A model generated the notes under the pieces. The model was not told where the DNA came from. It made no database searches and saw nothing but the letters and a program-made list of their open reading frames with translations. Source: an uncultured Clostridia bacterium (GTDB lineage Bacteria; Bacillota; Clostridia; Christensenellales; Pumilibacteraceae). Taken from it: a DNA stretch of 43,403 bases. How positions within the stretch are numbered: position 1 is the first letter of the stretch; each line of letters begins with the position of its first letter. The stretch lies in assembly GCA_947632125.1 (NCBI GenBank), contig CANRNV010000009.1:1-43403 (forward strand), read 5' to 3'. Shown here one piece after another: positions 42,456 to 43,403 of this stretch. The translations under genes were made by a program, and so were the position numbers.

Positions 42456-42821
42456 ATGATAGTACGCGAATCGGAAGAAATGTATCTCGAAACTATATTA
42501 AGGTTGAAAGCGCACGGCGGTAATGTGCGGGCGGTGGACGTTGCCTCTGAACTCGGCTATTCTCGTGCGAGCGTTTCGGTGGCAATGGGAAATCTCCAAA
42601 AGAAAGGATACATTATAGTTGAGGACGGCGGCTCGATTAGACTAACCAAAGAGGGGAGAGAAAAAGCGGAAAATATCTATGAACGCCATAGAGTTATAAC
42701 CGAACTTTTGATGAGAACGGGTGCGCCGCAGGAACTTGCCGAGGACAATGCTTGCCGCATTGAACACGTCATTACCGAGGAAATGTTCGAGTACATAAAA
42801 AAATTCGGAAAAAATAGTTAG
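42456..42821 (+). CDS. DtxR/MntR family metal-dependent regulator
   Basis: 121 residues, a short form without the SH3-like third domain. The N-terminal winged helix-turn-helix is clear (ESEEMYLETILRL, AVDVASELGYSRASVSVAMGNLQKKGYI). The metal-binding and dimerisation part follows (RHRVITELLMRTG, ACRIEHVITEEMFEYIKKF), with the H, E and C residues expected for Fe2+ or Mn2+ sensing in this family. GGAGGC lies upstream of the ATG. The neighbouring ABC transporter remnants suggest it once controlled a metal- or siderophore-related export or uptake locus. Mn versus Fe cannot be decided from sequence alone. Confidence 0.88.
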   Translation: MIVRESEEMYLETILRLKAHGGNVRAVDVASELGYSRASVSVAMGNLQKKGYIIVEDGGSIRLTKEGREKAENIYERHRVITELLMRTGAPQELAEDNACRIEHVITEEMFEYIKKFGKNS

Positions 42822-42832
42822 TCAAGACTTAC
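42817..42832. promoter_or_regulatory. operator-like dyad upstream of a consensus promoter
   Basis: GTTAGTC and GACTTAC form a 7-base dyad with one mismatch across AA. It ends 7 bases before the -35 box at 42840 and shares GTTA/GACT elements with the dyad at 42426. It is a likely site for the regulator encoded immediately upstream. Confidence 0.4.
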
Positions 42833-42839
42833 ATTTTGT

Positions 42840-42868
42840 TTGACATCGGATAAAAAATTATATATAAT
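42840..42868 (+). promoter_or_regulatory. perfect consensus SigA promoter
   Basis: TTGACA (42840-42845) and TATAAT (42863-42868) are both perfect and have a 17-base spacer. It now points into hairpins and ABC transporter remnants. Confidence 0.85.
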
Positions 42869-42873
42869 ATATT

Positions 42874-42992
42874 GCGGAGTGAGAAACTCCGCTATTTTTT
42901 GCGGATTTGTTAGCCTTGTCTAACAAATTTAGCGAGCGGAACTTCGAACTCCGAATTTTACGGTGAACGGTTAGGGACTGCTAACCGATTTT
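42874..42992 (+). promoter_or_regulatory. multi-hairpin leader with terminator-like elements
   Basis: GCGGAGT (42874-42880) pairs with ACTCCGC (42886-42892), followed by TATTTTTT, right at the expected transcription start. ATTTGTTAG (42905-42913) pairs with CTAACAAAT (42920-42928). CGGTTAG (42968-42974) pairs with CTAACCG (42981-42987), followed by ATTTTT. Three stems in 120 bases suggest an attenuating leader or a chain of terminators. No known riboswitch is recognised. Confidence 0.55.
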
Positions 42993-42999
42993 TAAGGAA

Positions 43000-43196
43000 G
43001 GGCAAGAGGCGATTTCCGTACTTATAAAGGATAAGAACGTGCTGATTATTGCTCACCGCTTGCGGACTGTCGAGGGTGCGGAAAAGATAGTTGTATTAAA
43101 GGCGGTAAAGTTGCCGAACAGGGAACGCCGCAGGAACTGAAAGCAAAGGACGGCATATATGCGAGGATGGCTGAACTGCAAAATCGGAACGCATAA
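43000..43196 (+). pseudogene. ABC exporter ATPase C-terminal remnant, frameshifted
   Basis: Reading GGG CAA GAG onward gives ISVLIKDKNVLIIAHRLRTV, the D-loop to H-loop part of an ABC exporter nucleotide-binding domain (the switch His is in AHRL). Near 43100 one base is missing from an A run. After the frame change the sequence continues as GGKVAEQGTPQELKAKDGIY and ends QNRNA with TAA at 43194-43196. The membrane domain, Walker A and signature motif are absent. It is a deletion remnant with a frameshift. Confidence 0.85.
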
Positions 43197-43225
43197 ACAA
43201 AGAACTAACCGAAAGAGAGGTAATT

Positions 43226-43403
<178 letters not shown>

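Overview
The window looks like a chromosome piece of an uncultured anaerobic Firmicute (Clostridia, possibly Christensenellales-like). Support comes from secA-prfB, a yaaO-tmk-holB-ricT run, rpsL-rpsG-fusA-tuf, lone acyl carrier protein, DegV, DUF1893 and clostridial 2[4Fe-4S] ferredoxin genes, strong AGGAGG ribosome binding sites and SigA promoters with 16-18 base spacers. The exact lineage is inference.

Layout. 1-1150: the 3' end of an unrecognised gene and a convergent two-helix membrane protein. 1146-9249: an operon opening with a degenerate Rho-like protein, then secA, prfB, tsaD, mnmA and an M42 peptidase. 9314-12016: a flippase-like membrane protein with an 11-residue tandem repeat tail, and a divergent Mn-type CDF transporter. 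12107-18188: aspS, a DUF1292 protein, an O-antigen-ligase-like protein, acpP, DegV and a cation/Ca exchanger. 18260-23710: a SWIM/SNF2 helicase, htpG and pyrR. 23892-29888: a small antisense gene, then greA-lysS-yaaO-tmk-holB-ricT and a small membrane protein. 29915-30744: a ferredoxin with a structured leader, and DUF1893.

30764-37460 is accessory. Two copies of a composite palindromic interspersed repeat and an 85-bp tandem repeat flank a 1717-residue lipoprotein built from many degenerate beta-rich modules. Upstream of this gene, two near-identical sequences lie in inverted orientation (20 of 20 bases identical, arms 31241-31260 and 31445-31464). They enclose about 184 bp that carries a good promoter close to the right arm and pointing at the lipoprotein gene. 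This is the architecture of an invertible phase-variable promoter, comparable to cwpV of Clostridioides difficile, and is the most exciting candidate here.

37466-42033 is the str operon and tuf. From 42040 to the end the region is decaying or mobile: a 14-bp inverted repeat over the ribosome binding site of a 19-codon ORF, a DtxR/MntR-type regulator with an operator-like dyad, a perfect promoter followed at once by hairpins, a frameshifted ABC exporter remnant, and a second ABC ATPase gene cut after about 19 codons by what appears to be the left end of an integrative element with a large serine recombinase.
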